From an uncultured Oscillospiraceae bacterium (lineage in GTDB: Bacteria; Bacillota; Clostridia; Oscillospirales; Oscillospiraceae): a DNA stretch of 43,694 nucleotides. The DNA is taken from assembly GCA_900751035.1 (NCBI GenBank), contig CAADSF010000389.1, forward strand, positions 1 to 43,694. Direction: 5' to 3'. Each line of letters starts with the position of its first letter. Positions within the stretch are counted from its first letter, which is position 1. Under the pieces are notes generated by a model that was not told the origin of the DNA, searched no databases, and saw only the letters and a list, made by a program, of their open reading frames with translations. The position numbers were made by a program, and so were the translations under genes. Below, piece by piece: positions 27,374-34,678 of this stretch.

Positions 27374-27896
27374 CGCTTACCACCTCGACGTAGAGTCCCA
27401 CCAGCTCGCTCAGCGCGTGGTAGACGGGGTTGCCGGTGTCGCGCGTGCAGTGGTACAGCGCTCCGCCCTGCGTGTAATACTTTCCGGCGTAGAGCTCCAT
27501 GTTACCCTCGTATGGGATCGGGTCGTACTTTGTCCCGTCGTGCTCCTCGTCGATACGGGCGTACAGGCTCTCCGTGCCCGCTGCGCCCGGCACCCACGTC
27601 GACTGCGACGTGTGCGCCTGCAGCACCTTGTAGAGCTTGCCGCCGGATATCAGCTTATCTCCCGCTGCATAGGCCTTGCCGCTCTCCCATGCCGGATAAA
27701 ACGCAATCATCCGCAGTGCTGTCTGATCATCCACTGTCAGCGTGTTGATCTGCTGTTTAATAAGCATTGCACCGACCTCACCAACGGTAAGAGGTCTATG
27801 CTTCTCTTCTGCTTCAAACCTAAGCTTTGCTTCTTCCAGTTCCGCGATCTCCGATTCGGTCATTTCGCGGATTACGCCGTTTTCGTAGATTTTCAT
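27363..27896 (-). CDS. Tail-associated protein with chitin-binding-like module
   Basis: 177 residues. The N-terminal 60 residues are acidic helical (MTESEIAELEEAKLRFEAEE). Residues 70-115 carry the pattern FYPAWESGKAYAAGDKLISG, YKVLQAHTSQSTWVPG, typical of small carbohydrate-binding type 5/12 modules in phage tail proteins. The C-terminus repeats a similar aromatic pattern. It lies four bases after the fibre gene and overlaps the metallophosphoesterase. Likely a receptor-binding or fibre-assembly partner. Confidence 0.78.
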   Translation of the reverse strand: MKIYENGVIREMTESEIAELEEAKLRFEAEEKHRPLTVGEVGAMLIKQQINTLTVDDQTALRMIAFYPAWESGKAYAAGDKLISGGKLYKVLQAHTSQSTWVPGAAGTESLYARIDEEHDGTKYDPIPYEGNMELYAGKYYTQGGALYHCTRDTGNPVYHALSELVGLYVEVVSDGG

Positions 27897-27900
27897 CTTT

Positions 27901-30114
27901 TTACCTCGCCCATACTCTTATTTGCCCTGTAATTGGGGTATTGTTCACATCAAAGGCTTTTATACTTATTTTTTCCGCCGCGCCAACGCCATGAGCTAAC
28001 ATATACGATGCCTGGGTGGCGGCTCCAATACTGGTGTTGAATGTATTTTCATTACCGGCGATTCCCGCGCTCCTTACGCTATCCCACACAAGCCCATTAT
28101 ATTTTGATAAAGAATAACCTAGTCTATATTGCCCTGTGCTGGCATTATTGTCTACCCATCTTGCAGCCACTATCATGTCATTTATATATAAATCAAGATT
28201 TGTTTTGGCTGTTTCGGATGCAGTCTTTATTCCAGCCCATTCGCAATATAGCTCAGTGACATTGTTAAGCCCTGTCGCTTCAAAAATCGGCGTAGCTTCC
28301 GTAATCGTCGCATCGATGATTTTTGTCCACGCCTTTTCTCCCCCGCCACTCGGCATATCCACCGGCTCCCACGCCGTCGGCACGCCGTTTGCATCCACGG
28401 CGGAGATTTTGGCGATCTGGCCGACGGCGGCGGAGGTCATGCCGAGAGAGAGGCTCTCTCCGGAGTCGCCCTTTTGCGCCAAGAGCTGCCACTCCTCGTC
28501 GATCCCCGGTATCGCACCGGTTGTCGACGTTGCGGAGACAAATACATAACTGCTCCCCTTGTAGGACACGGCATCCAGCCGGTTATATGCCGTTTGTGCA
28601 GAGTACTCTCCGCGCCAGTTGATGGACGATCCTCCCCCCGCGCCGACTACCTGGTACACGCCGGTGTAGGCCGACGCGCTCATGCCATAGATGGCAATTC
28701 CGCCCGATACCTGAGTGACCTGATTGAGCTGGATAACGCCGTTTGAGGATATGCTCACCATGTTGTTGCTGCTCAGCGCTCCGCCCTGCATCGTGATCGT
28801 GCCAGAGTAGTACTCCTGATTTGTCGCCCCGTCGGCGATGCACATCCACACCAAGCCGTTTTCCGGCAGCTCCGCCGCCGGAATGCCGATGTACCCGCCC
28901 ACGGCGCTCATCGCCTTGAGTGCTCCGCCGGAGCCGGAAGCCCCGCCCGCCGGAATGTCCACCGTCAGCGGCGCAGAGCCATCGTAAGTCCCCGTCACCG
29001 CGCCTGCAAACGTCAGCGCAGCCGGGTTTTTCAGCGCAGTCGGCAGTTTGCTGCCCCACGCCGCCGCGCCGTCCGCTCCGACCTCCAGCAGCTTCCCGGC
29101 GTCTGCTGCCGCGCTATCTGGCAGCAGTTTGAGCAGCTCCTTTTGCGCTGCCATATACGCCGCCACCCACGCCGTATCCGGGATGTACCCGATCAGATCA
29201 TTGTCTCCGGTGTAGACCTTGATGATCTTTTCGACGCTCCAACCGTTCGCACCGTCGGCGATCGGGATCGCGCCCTCGGCCGCGTCGGTCATCGCAGTCC
29301 CGAGATTGCCCAACACCTCCGGCAGATCGCCGCCGGTCGGCGGGTCTGCGAGTGTAAACTCCAGCCCGTCTGCCGTTACCTTGCCCGCGATCTCCGTCTT
29401 GTCGGCCTCTGTCAGCGCGTAGTCGGCTCCGGGGTCGCCCTTGGCTCCGGGATCGCCCTTGGCTCCGGGATCCCCCTTGGCTCCCTTGGCCGCGCACAGC
29501 TCCCACAGCTCGTCCACGCCCGGCTCGTCTCCGGCCGTGCTGGCGTCCTCGTCTGTCCAGACGTAGCAGCTGCCGTTGTGCTCCACGGCGTCGAGCTTGG
29601 CGTATGATGTCGAGGCATCCCACGCCCCGCGCCAGCGAAAGGGCTTGCCGTCCTTGCCCGGAGCGCCCGCTGCGCCCTTGAGGCTTGCCAGCCACTCGGC
29701 CTCCGTGCCGGTGTAGCCGTGCGCCTTGGCGATCCCGTAGGCGCTCAGGTAATAGCCCTGCTCCACGGCCCTGCCGTAGACCGGCCGGATGCACTTGGCA
29801 ATGTGCCGCGCCAGATCGTTCCACGAGGTGTTGTACCGCTGCATCGTGTTGGTGTAGCGCTCGTACTCGCCGTTTGCAAAGTCAACCTGCGCCTCCATCC
29901 ACAGCAGATAGATCCCGTCGTAGGGATACGGCGCGGCCAGCGCCTCGGTTGGCGTCGTCGCATACGGCGTGATCTCGCTTAAGGCCAGCAAAAAGATCTC
30001 GTGGAGGATCTGTCCCTCCACTTGGTTGAGCCAGTCCAGCAGGATCGTGTCGTCGATCTCCGCCGGGACCGGTTTTAGTTTGCGCAGCCGCTCAAACAGT
30101 ACCGTCGCTGTCAT
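27901..30114 (-). CDS. Tail fibre/adaptor fusion with collagen-like repeats
   Basis: 737 residues. Residues 1-115 resemble a head-tail adaptor (LLDWLNQVEGQILHEIF, GIYLLWMEAQVDFANGEYER). Next are two copies of a WRGAWDASTSYAKLD / WRGEYSAQTAYNRLD carbohydrate-module-like segment (about 160-205 and 500-545) and a collagen-like stretch of three GAKGDP units near residue 212-230. The rest is Gly/Ala-rich fibre, with a beta-rich C-terminal head for receptor binding. Combining an adaptor N-terminus with a fibre in one chain would fix the fibre directly to the portal. Overlaps terS by 23 bases. Confidence 0.85.
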   Translation of the reverse strand: MTATVLFERLRKLKPVPAEIDDTILLDWLNQVEGQILHEIFLLALSEITPYATTPTEALAAPYPYDGIYLLWMEAQVDFANGEYERYTNTMQRYNTSWNDLARHIAKCIRPVYGRAVEQGYYLSAYGIAKAHGYTGTEAEWLASLKGAAGAPGKDGKPFRWRGAWDASTSYAKLDAVEHNGSCYVWTDEDASTAGDEPGVDELWELCAAKGAKGDPGAKGDPGAKGDPGADYALTEADKTEIAGKVTADGLEFTLADPPTGGDLPEVLGNLGTAMTDAAEGAIPIADGANGWSVEKIIKVYTGDNDLIGYIPDTAWVAAYMAAQKELLKLLPDSAAADAGKLLEVGADGAAAWGSKLPTALKNPAALTFAGAVTGTYDGSAPLTVDIPAGGASGSGGALKAMSAVGGYIGIPAAELPENGLVWMCIADGATNQEYYSGTITMQGGALSSNNMVSISSNGVIQLNQVTQVSGGIAIYGMSASAYTGVYQVVGAGGGSSINWRGEYSAQTAYNRLDAVSYKGSSYVFVSATSTTGAIPGIDEEWQLLAQKGDSGESLSLGMTSAAVGQIAKISAVDANGVPTAWEPVDMPSGGGEKAWTKIIDATITEATPIFEATGLNNVTELYCEWAGIKTASETAKTNLDLYINDMIVAARWVDNNASTGQYRLGYSLSKYNGLVWDSVRSAGIAGNENTFNTSIGAATQASYMLAHGVGAAEKISIKAFDVNNTPITGQIRVWAR
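29425..29478. repeat. Three 18-bp collagen-like repeats
   Basis: Three tandem 18-bp units coding GAKGDP on the - strand, differing by single bases. Slippage here would change fibre length without a frameshift. Confidence 0.9.
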
Positions 30115-30658
30115 GTGTCTCCTCCGTTCCCGGCAGCTGCATGCCCTGGATCTCGCGCAGCAGCGCCAGCTTGTCGTCCATCGTCATCTCGCCGCCCGCG
30201 ATCGCGGCTCTCGTCGGCGCGTCCGTGCTGATCTCCCGCCGCTCGCGCCAATCGTAGTTTGCCTGCAGCGCAAATTTTGCGCCCGCTGCGGAGTTTTTGT
30301 CCTCGAGACGCTCCTGCAGGTACGTCTCGATCACCCGCTTGGCCTCGTCGCAGATGTCGTGCGTCTCATCGGCGGCCAGATACTTGCTCCATGTCTGTCG
30401 GCTGATGCCCAGCCTCCCGCACAGCCCCGTGATCGTCGGCGGACTGACCCAGCTCGTCCTGCTGGCTGGCGTCCCGTCCTCCGTCACGACGCGCACAAAG
30501 CGCGTCGCCGGGTGTCCGTACCGGTCAAACTCCGGCTGCCCGTCGTCGTCAAGCACCGGCTCCTCGCGGTATACCGGCTCCCGGTAGCGCAGCGCTGCAA
30601 AGTATTCCTGCACCGCGCGCCGAAGCGCTGCGGGCTTATAAGCCTTTTTCCGGCCCAT
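30092..30658 (-). CDS. terS: Terminase small subunit
   Basis: 188 residues from the ATG at 30658, which is seven bases after GGGAGGG; an ATG at 30664 sits almost on that site and is less likely. Residues 70-95 hold a helix-turn-helix (TITGLCGRLGISRQTWSKYL) for DNA recognition, and EAKRVIETYLQERLED with GAKFALQANYDWRE matches the oligomerisation part of phage small terminases (Terminase_5-like/gp3-like). Binds pac and starts packaging. It is the first gene after late promoter copy 2 and lies far from terL, split from it by fibre and lysis genes. Confidence 0.87.
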   Translation of the reverse strand: MGRKKAYKPAALRRAVQEYFAALRYREPVYREEPVLDDDGQPEFDRYGHPATRFVRVVTEDGTPASRTSWVSPPTITGLCGRLGISRQTWSKYLAADETHDICDEAKRVIETYLQERLEDKNSAAGAKFALQANYDWRERREISTDAPTRAAIAGGEMTMDDKLALLREIQGMQLPGTEETHDSDGTV

Positions 30659-30682
30659 GTGCATCCCTCCCTGTTTGCCGTT

Positions 30683-30717
30683 AGGATACCACGGTAGCCG
30701 TGTTAGTTGCCGTCAAC
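30683..30717 (-). promoter_or_regulatory. Late promoter-like element, copy 2
   Basis: On the - strand, box GTTGACGGCAACTAACACG (30699-30717) followed, with the same 22-bp spacing, by extended -10 TGGTATCCT (TATCCT at 30683-30688). The start codon of terS is 25 bp further on. It directly follows the HTH regulator gene (stop at 30730). Confidence 0.75.
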
Positions 30718-30729
30718 TTTTTTGCCGCG

Positions 30730-31002
30730 TTACCATGCCTCATACAGCCGCTTGCGCGCCCGGTAGAGCGTGCTCTCGCTGACGCCGTGCGCGATCGACG
30801 CCGCCTGCACCGTCATCCTGCCGCAGCACCAATCCCGCAGCGCAGCGGCGAAGGCCTCCTCGCCGTAGGCCGCCTCGAGCAGCTTGGCGTCGATCCGTTT
30901 TTTGCCCTTTTTGCCCATGTCCTCGTAGCTGAGCAGCGTAAAGTAGATCAGGCCCTGCCGCCGGTACGGCAGCCGGATCCCGCTCATCCGCCGGAAACTC
31001 AT
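30730..31002 (-). CDS. HTH regulator, candidate late-gene activator
   Basis: 90 residues from the ATG at 31002 (GGAGGCGAGGGG site). The N-terminus RQGLIYFTLLSYEDMGKKGK and a C-terminal helix-turn-helix (MTVQAASIAHGVSESTLYRARKRLYE) are like a group of small phage regulators placed next to small terminase in Firmicutes phages (RinA/ArpU-like in role). It is encoded immediately before promoter copy 2, between the replication protein and the late genes. I infer that it binds the conserved promoter box and turns on late transcription. Confidence 0.75.
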   Translation of the reverse strand: MSFRRMSGIRLPYRRQGLIYFTLLSYEDMGKKGKKRIDAKLLEAAYGEEAFAAALRDWCCGRMTVQAASIAHGVSESTLYRARKRLYEAW

Positions 31003-31134
31003 CCCCTCGCCTCCCTTGTATGCACGATATCCGCTATACCGTGGCGGCATAGCGGTCCTGTCCCTGCCGGAGCGCCGCTCAGGCAGAGTCCTCCCGTATT
31101 AAGCTGGATATCCCATCCGCGCGCGCGTTTGTTT

Positions 31135-31166
31135 GGTCCGCGCCTGCGCATGCCCCCGCGCGGACC
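31135..31166. other. GC hairpin after the replication protein gene
   Basis: Perfect nine-base arms GGTCCGCGC / GCGCGGACC with a 14-base centre, just after the stop of the HUH gene (31172). No T-run on the - strand (AAACAAAC follows), so a terminator is doubtful; an origin-related or RNA-stability role is possible. Confidence 0.4.
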
Positions 31167-31171
31167 GCGAG

Positions 31172-31966
31172 TCAACTTTCTTTCTCGAGATTTTCGCCGT
31201 TTTCCAGCAGTTCTCGGGCCGTCATTTTGTGCCCGCCGAGCTTTTTGCCGCGCTTGCGGGGCACGTAGCGGATGTAAGCCCCGGCCTCGCCCTCGACGTA
31301 GCGCTCCTCCAGCACCCGCGCGCCCTTCGGCGCGCGCATCTTGGTGCACAGCACGACCTCGCGCTCCTCCGTCGTCGGCAGAGCTGCTCCGCGGCTGACC
31401 TTGTATTTTTTGCGGTCCGGCACGCGCCGGACCTGCTTGAGCATGTAGTAGGCGATCGGGCTGTAGTCGTCCTGGCCTCGGAGGCTGCGGATGTTGACGC
31501 TCCCGAGCGTCCAGCTGTCCCGCAGCGTATCCCAGCTGAGGCTCCCGTCCGTCTCCATGCAGATATGCACGTGCAGACGCACCAGTTCTCCGGTGTCGCC
31601 GTCCATGTCGCTGGCCGAGAGCGTGTAAAACGGGATCCGGCCCTTGTCCTTGCGGCGCAGGCGGCGCAGCCAGAGCATCGCCTGATGCTCTGCGGCATCG
31701 CGGAGCTTGTCGGGATCGTCTCCGGCTGTCTCGCGCAGCTTGTCGATCCCCTCGTCCGCAAAACGGAGCGTCACGAGCAGCCCTTTGTCCGCCGTGCAGT
31801 TGCAGTTGAGCAGGCGTGCCAGGCGGCGGACTGCCGTGTTAAAATTCTGCTCCTGTTTGCGCGGCGACGTCCCGCCCTTGCGCTTGCCGCGCGGCCGTGC
31901 GTTATCGCCGACCAGGTACCGCGTGCGCTCCGTCACACCGTTTTTGCATCGATAGATCCGCTCCAT
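31172..31966 (-). CDS. HUH-type rolling-circle replication initiator-like protein
   Basis: 264 residues; the ATG at 31966 follows AAGGTGAAAATC. Basic N-terminus (DNARPRGKRKGG), motif 1-like LLVTLRF (residues 63-69), the metal-binding HUH motif LHVHICM (H132, H134), and a tyrosine motif IAYYMLKQVR (Y173/Y174, K177) in the usual order for Rep proteins. Such proteins nick one strand at an origin and stay linked through Tyr. It is the only recognisable replication gene here: no polymerase, primase, helicase or SSB was seen. Two hairpins upstream (32001-32053) could be the nick site. A mobilisation or transposase-like role is the alternative. Confidence 0.8.
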   Translation of the reverse strand: MERIYRCKNGVTERTRYLVGDNARPRGKRKGGTSPRKQEQNFNTAVRRLARLLNCNCTADKGLLVTLRFADEGIDKLRETAGDDPDKLRDAAEHQAMLWLRRLRRKDKGRIPFYTLSASDMDGDTGELVRLHVHICMETDGSLSWDTLRDSWTLGSVNIRSLRGQDDYSPIAYYMLKQVRRVPDRKKYKVSRGAALPTTEEREVVLCTKMRAPKGARVLEERYVEGEAGAYIRYVPRKRGKKLGGHKMTARELLENGENLEKES

Positions 31967-32000
31967 GATTTTCACCTTACTCTCTCCTCTCTGAGTTGGC

Positions 32001-32053
32001 GCTAAAAATAGGCTTTTAGCTAGCCGCAAAATACGCGCGCGTGCGCGTATTTT
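32001..32053. other. Tandem hairpins upstream of HUH gene, possible origin
   Basis: Hairpin 1: GCTAAAA / TTTTAGC (32001-32007, 32014-32020) with a six-base loop. Hairpin 2: perfect 11-base arms AAAATACGCGC / GCGCGTATTTT (32028-32038, 32043-32053) with a GCGT loop. They lie between the HUH gene and the divergent cassette, where nothing needs terminating unless the cassette is read from promoter copy 3. Stem-loops near a Rep gene are typical double-strand origins. A bidirectional terminator is the alternative, as hairpin 2 has A/T flanks. Confidence 0.45.
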
Positions 32054-32178
32054 AATAGTGGCTTATTCCGTTTCCAAATTTGCCCTTCCGGCAGCTCCGG
32101 CCTGCGCCGATCGGACGGATCGGCGCGCCCCGCAGTCCCCGGCGCTGGAAAAATTTTTGATTTTTACGAAATTCTCTC

Positions 32179-32207
32179 TTGACATACCACGCAATGCGTG
32201 GTATAAT
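32179..32207 (+). promoter_or_regulatory. Consensus promoter with 21-bp palindromic operator
   Basis: TTGACA (32179-32184), 17 bp, TATAAT (32202-32207) with extended TGG: a perfect sigma-70/SigA promoter. The spacer is filled by a palindrome with ten-base arms ATACCACGCA / TGCGTGGTAT around one A (32184-32204), which overlaps both hexamers. A repressor bound here would block RNA polymerase. The leader (32211-32285) holds two small hairpins before the GAAAGGAG ribosome site. Confidence 0.92.
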
Positions 32208-32285
32208 AAGACCACCAAGAGGAGCTATGCTCCAAACCACAAAGCCCGCGGCCACCGGCCGCACAAACTGAAAGGAGAACATATC

Positions 32286-32822
32286 ATGGCACAGGCTCGA
32301 ATCACCCTCACCTGCTCCTGCTGCGGCAAGAGCTTTGATCACCGCCACACCTGCTACAACCGCAGCGAGGCGAACTCCTATGAGGAGTGGGCGCGCGAGA
32401 ACATCACGCTTTGCCCCGATTGCTATGCCTCCTCCCGCCGCGAATCGGAGATGGAGCGTTTTATGTCCTCGCTCCCCGATGGGCATCAGCTCCCCGAGCT
32501 TACCGGTGCATCTGACAAGCAGATCGCCTACGCGTCCCGTCTCCGCGAATCCTTTATTCGCCGCTCCATTATCGGCCGCATTGACATCGCCGACTACCTC
32601 GCTTATTGCGACGAGATCCGGCTTGATCGGCTCGATCCTGCTGAGTGCGAGCAGTCTGCCGCAGAGGCTGGGCAGTCTGTCGCCGATTGGTACGCGCAGC
32701 AGCGCTGCACCGAGCTCTGCTTTGTCTACGGTATCACCGCCCGCGATACCGTGGCGAAGATCGATGCGATCTTTGCGGTCAGTGACGCCGGACGGCTGAT
32801 CGACGCGCTGAAGGTCAATTAA
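32286..32822 (+). CDS. Cassette protein 1 with two CxxC pairs (zinc-binding N-terminus)
   Basis: 178 residues. The ATG at 32286 is set by GAAAGGAGAACATATC and by the promoter just upstream; the open frame reaching further back would start before the promoter. Residues 8-50 hold CSCCGKSF and CPDC, a probable zinc ribbon, with HRHTC between. The remainder is helical and acidic (LDPAECEQSAAEAGQSVADW). I do not recognise the family. It leads a three-gene + strand cassette surrounded by - strand genes, with its own promoter and terminator, as in a moron or a toxin-antitoxin-like unit. Confidence 0.8.
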   Translation: MAQARITLTCSCCGKSFDHRHTCYNRSEANSYEEWARENITLCPDCYASSRRESEMERFMSSLPDGHQLPELTGASDKQIAYASRLRESFIRRSIIGRIDIADYLAYCDEIRLDRLDPAECEQSAAEAGQSVADWYAQQRCTELCFVYGITARDTVAKIDAIFAVSDAGRLIDALKVN

Positions 32823-32926
32823 CTCCGCTCTGCATCGCGGAGTACATCTCCGGAGAGGACTTTTAAGGCGGCTGCGTCGGAGCCATCATCCCACCCCACC
32901 GACCCGAATTTTGAGAGGAGATCATC

Positions 32927-33208
32927 ATGGCAAAGGTCAACACTTACGGATTAACGATCAAGGGCCTCAAGGCCGCCAGCGGCGAGACCCGCAACTACAG
33001 CGACCGCGCTCTCTACGACGAGCTGTTCTACGATCGCGCGACCGGTGAGGTCTGGACGATCTTCCAGTGCTCGCTCGGCTGCAACAGCTGGACGGTGTAC
33101 CACAGCCCCAACGTCATCAAGATCTGCAACACCGCCCGCCACATGACCATGCAGGAGATCGCGGACGCGATCTATGAGGCCGTCTGCGGTATGCAGCGCT
33201 ACGCCTGA
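32927..33208 (+). CDS. Cassette protein 2, unknown
   Basis: 93 residues, site GAGAGGAGATCATC before the ATG. Mixed alpha/beta with aromatic residues (ELFYDRATGEVWTIFQCSLG, WTVYHSPNVIKICNT). No membrane segment or signal peptide. It follows gene 1 by 104 bp and precedes the HTH gene by 15 bp, so all three are probably one transcript. No family recognised. Confidence 0.75.
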   Translation: MAKVNTYGLTIKGLKAASGETRNYSDRALYDELFYDRATGEVWTIFQCSLGCNSWTVYHSPNVIKICNTARHMTMQEIADAIYEAVCGMQRYA

Positions 33209-33223
33209 AAGGAGGTAATCATC

Positions 33224-33604
33224 ATGACCATCAAACAGTACCGCTCTTGCCTTAATGAGGTATTTGCCTACTCCGAGCGCGATTTCTTCGTCTCCGACCT
33301 CGCGCTCTCCGAGATCTGGGGGGACGCCCCGGAGGACCCCATCCCCGATGCCCGTCTGGCCGCTCTCGGCCAGATCTGGGATGCCGCGCACCGTACCGTC
33401 CCGGAGATCGCCAAAGCCGCCGGTCTCAGCAACCGCAAGCTGGCGGAGCGCTTTGGCATCGCGTACCGTACAGTCGAGGATTGGGCGGCCGAGCGCCGCG
33501 AGCCGCCGTTCTACGTCCGGCTCATGCTGCAGCAGTGCCTCGGCCTGCTGCCCAGCCCGGATGCCCTCGCCCCGGCCGAGTCCGATCCCCCCGAGGATGG
33601 CTGA
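33224..33604 (+). CDS. Cassette protein 3, HTH regulator
   Basis: 126 residues, ideal GAAAGGAGGTAATCATC start. Residues 58-90 form a helix-turn-helix with LSNRKLAERFGIAYRTVEDW, like small plasmid/ICE regulators and some antitoxins; the end is Pro/Asp-rich. It is the best candidate to bind the palindrome in the cassette promoter and autoregulate it. It ends 102 bp before a strong terminator and five bases from the predicted start of the opposing promoter copy 3. Confidence 0.82.
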   Translation: MTIKQYRSCLNEVFAYSERDFFVSDLALSEIWGDAPEDPIPDARLAALGQIWDAAHRTVPEIAKAAGLSNRKLAERFGIAYRTVEDWAAERREPPFYVRLMLQQCLGLLPSPDALAPAESDPPEDG

Positions 33605-33615
33605 CTTTGCCTAAT

Positions 33616-33650
33616 ATCCTACCACCAAACGCGTGTAAGTTTCCGTCAAC
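33616..33650 (-). promoter_or_regulatory. Late promoter-like element, copy 3, facing the cassette
   Basis: On the - strand, box GTTGACGGAAACTTACACG (33632-33650), 22-bp spacing, extended -10 TGGTAGGAT (TAGGAT at 33616-33621). Unlike copies 1 and 2 it has no - strand gene close downstream: it fires into the antisense of the three-gene cassette, with the HUH gene 1.65 kb away. Either the cassette was inserted behind it or it makes antisense RNA. Confidence 0.65.
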
Positions 33651-33705
33651 CTTTCGGCCGTTCCGCTCGGCCCCGCATCCCTGCGGCGCTGAGCGCAGCA
33701 CCCGC

Positions 33706-33737
33706 CCGGGAGCCTCCTGCGAGGCTCCCGGTTTTTT
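33706..33737 (+). terminator. Terminator of the + strand cassette
   Basis: Perfect 11-base arms CCGGGAGCCTC / GAGGCTCCCGG with CTGC loop, then six T, G, six T. Ends the cassette transcript at the convergent end of the accessory operon. Confidence 0.93.
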
Positions 33738-33742
33738 GTTTT

Positions 33743-33949
33743 TTAGGGCTTGGGGAGATACCCCGCCGCCCGCATCGCCTCCGTGGAGATCGCGACCTTG
33801 GCGTCCATCACGTCCTCCCACCCGGCCTCTCCGTGCGCCGCCACGGCCAGCCGCGCGTCCGTCGGGCAGTAGGCCCGCTCCTCGTACACGCGCCCGTCCC
33901 GCAGGATCACCTGCATCGGCACCGGCTCCGTAAAAAAATACTTCGCCAT
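33743..33949 (-). CDS. Small hypothetical protein
   Basis: 68 residues, MAKYFFTEPVPMQVILRDGR start, compact alpha/beta with no motif that I know. Its ATG is one base after the stop of the upstream 124-residue gene. Last gene of the accessory operon, next to the terminator that faces it. Confidence 0.7.
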   Translation of the reverse strand: MAKYFFTEPVPMQVILRDGRVYEERAYCPTDARLAVAAHGEAGWEDVMDAKVAISTEAMRAAGYLPKP

Positions 33950-33950
33950 C

Positions 33951-34325
33951 TCACAGCCCCTCCGGCAGCGGCGGCAGCCGGCCTACGTTATCGCACCAGC
34001 CTCTCAGCCTGCCGTATGTCCCGTAGGCCTTGGCGCCGTTATCCCAGAGGTACCGCGCCAACGCCTCGATCTCGTCGAGGCCCCAGCCCTCGAGGATCGG
34101 CTCCTCGGCCGCCTCTCGCGCTCGGGCGATCGCCAGCAGCTCCGCCCCGCTCTGCACGCCGCAGGCGCGCGGGATCGTCCGCCCCGCCGCCTCGCACGAG
34201 GCGCAGATCCATATCTGCGTCGGCTCCATCTCCCGCCCGCAGCACCGGCACGGGCGCGGCTTGTGCCGCCTCGGCCGGCCGCGCGTCCGCATCGGGATCC
34301 GTACCCCCTTGCCCGAGTTTGCCAT
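33951..34325 (-). CDS. Hypothetical protein with zinc ribbon
   Basis: 124 residues from ATG 34325 (GAGGAG nine bases upstream). Basic N-terminus (RTRGRPRRHKPRP), then CRCCGREM and CASCEAAG, two CxxC pairs 17 residues apart that should bind zinc. C-terminal helical domain (EGWGLDEIEALARYLWDNG). Basic patch plus zinc ribbon suggests nucleic-acid contact. No family name can be given. Confidence 0.72.
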   Translation of the reverse strand: MANSGKGVRIPMRTRGRPRRHKPRPCRCCGREMEPTQIWICASCEAAGRTIPRACGVQSGAELLAIARAREAAEEPILEGWGLDEIEALARYLWDNGAKAYGTYGRLRGWCDNVGRLPPLPEGL

Positions 34326-34330
34326 CTCCG

Positions 34331-34678
34331 TCATCTCCTCTTTTTTGTGTAGTCGATCCCCCGGATGTAGGGATGCCGCACGGCAAACGGCACCGTCGCC
34401 TCGCCAAAGATCTCGCGCAGCGCGCCGTCGAGCTGCTCCTGCATGTAGTCCTGCTCCGGCCCCGGGCGGAAGGCTGGTCCGAACTCCTCCTTGAGCTCGT
34501 TGAGCCTCATCAGCAGACGCACGATGCGCTCCCGGCCCCATACATCGTCGCCCATCGCCTGCTTATCTCGCAGCGCCACGCACAGCATGTCGTGCACGAT
34601 CTGCGCCCCGGAGTCCAGCCCGATATCCAGATAACGCTGCCGGTCCCGCTGCACCCGCTCCGCATAGCTATTGCCCAT
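34331..34678 (-). CDS. Hypothetical helical protein
   Basis: 115 residues; of two adjacent ATGs the second (34678) has better distance from AGGAGG. Helical and charged with a conserved-looking IGLDSGAQIVHDMLCVAL segment and a basic end (DYTKKRR). Overlaps the end of the upstream gene. I recall similar proteins in early regions of gut Firmicutes phages, with no known role. Confidence 0.72.
   Translation of the reverse strand: MGNSYAERVQRDRQRYLDIGLDSGAQIVHDMLCVALRDKQAMGDDVWGRERIVRLLMRLNELKEEFGPAFRPGPEQDYMQEQLDGALREIFGEATVPFAVRHPYIRGIDYTKKRR

Noticed and set aside
31165..31185. Fourth late-promoter box at a GAGTCAACTTT sequence
   Set aside because: Only the GTCAACTTT part matches; the rest of the box and the spaced -10 are absent.
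32058..32285. In-frame upstream extension of cassette gene 1
   Set aside because: The consensus promoter at 32179-32207 lies inside it and GAAAGGAG marks the start at 32286.
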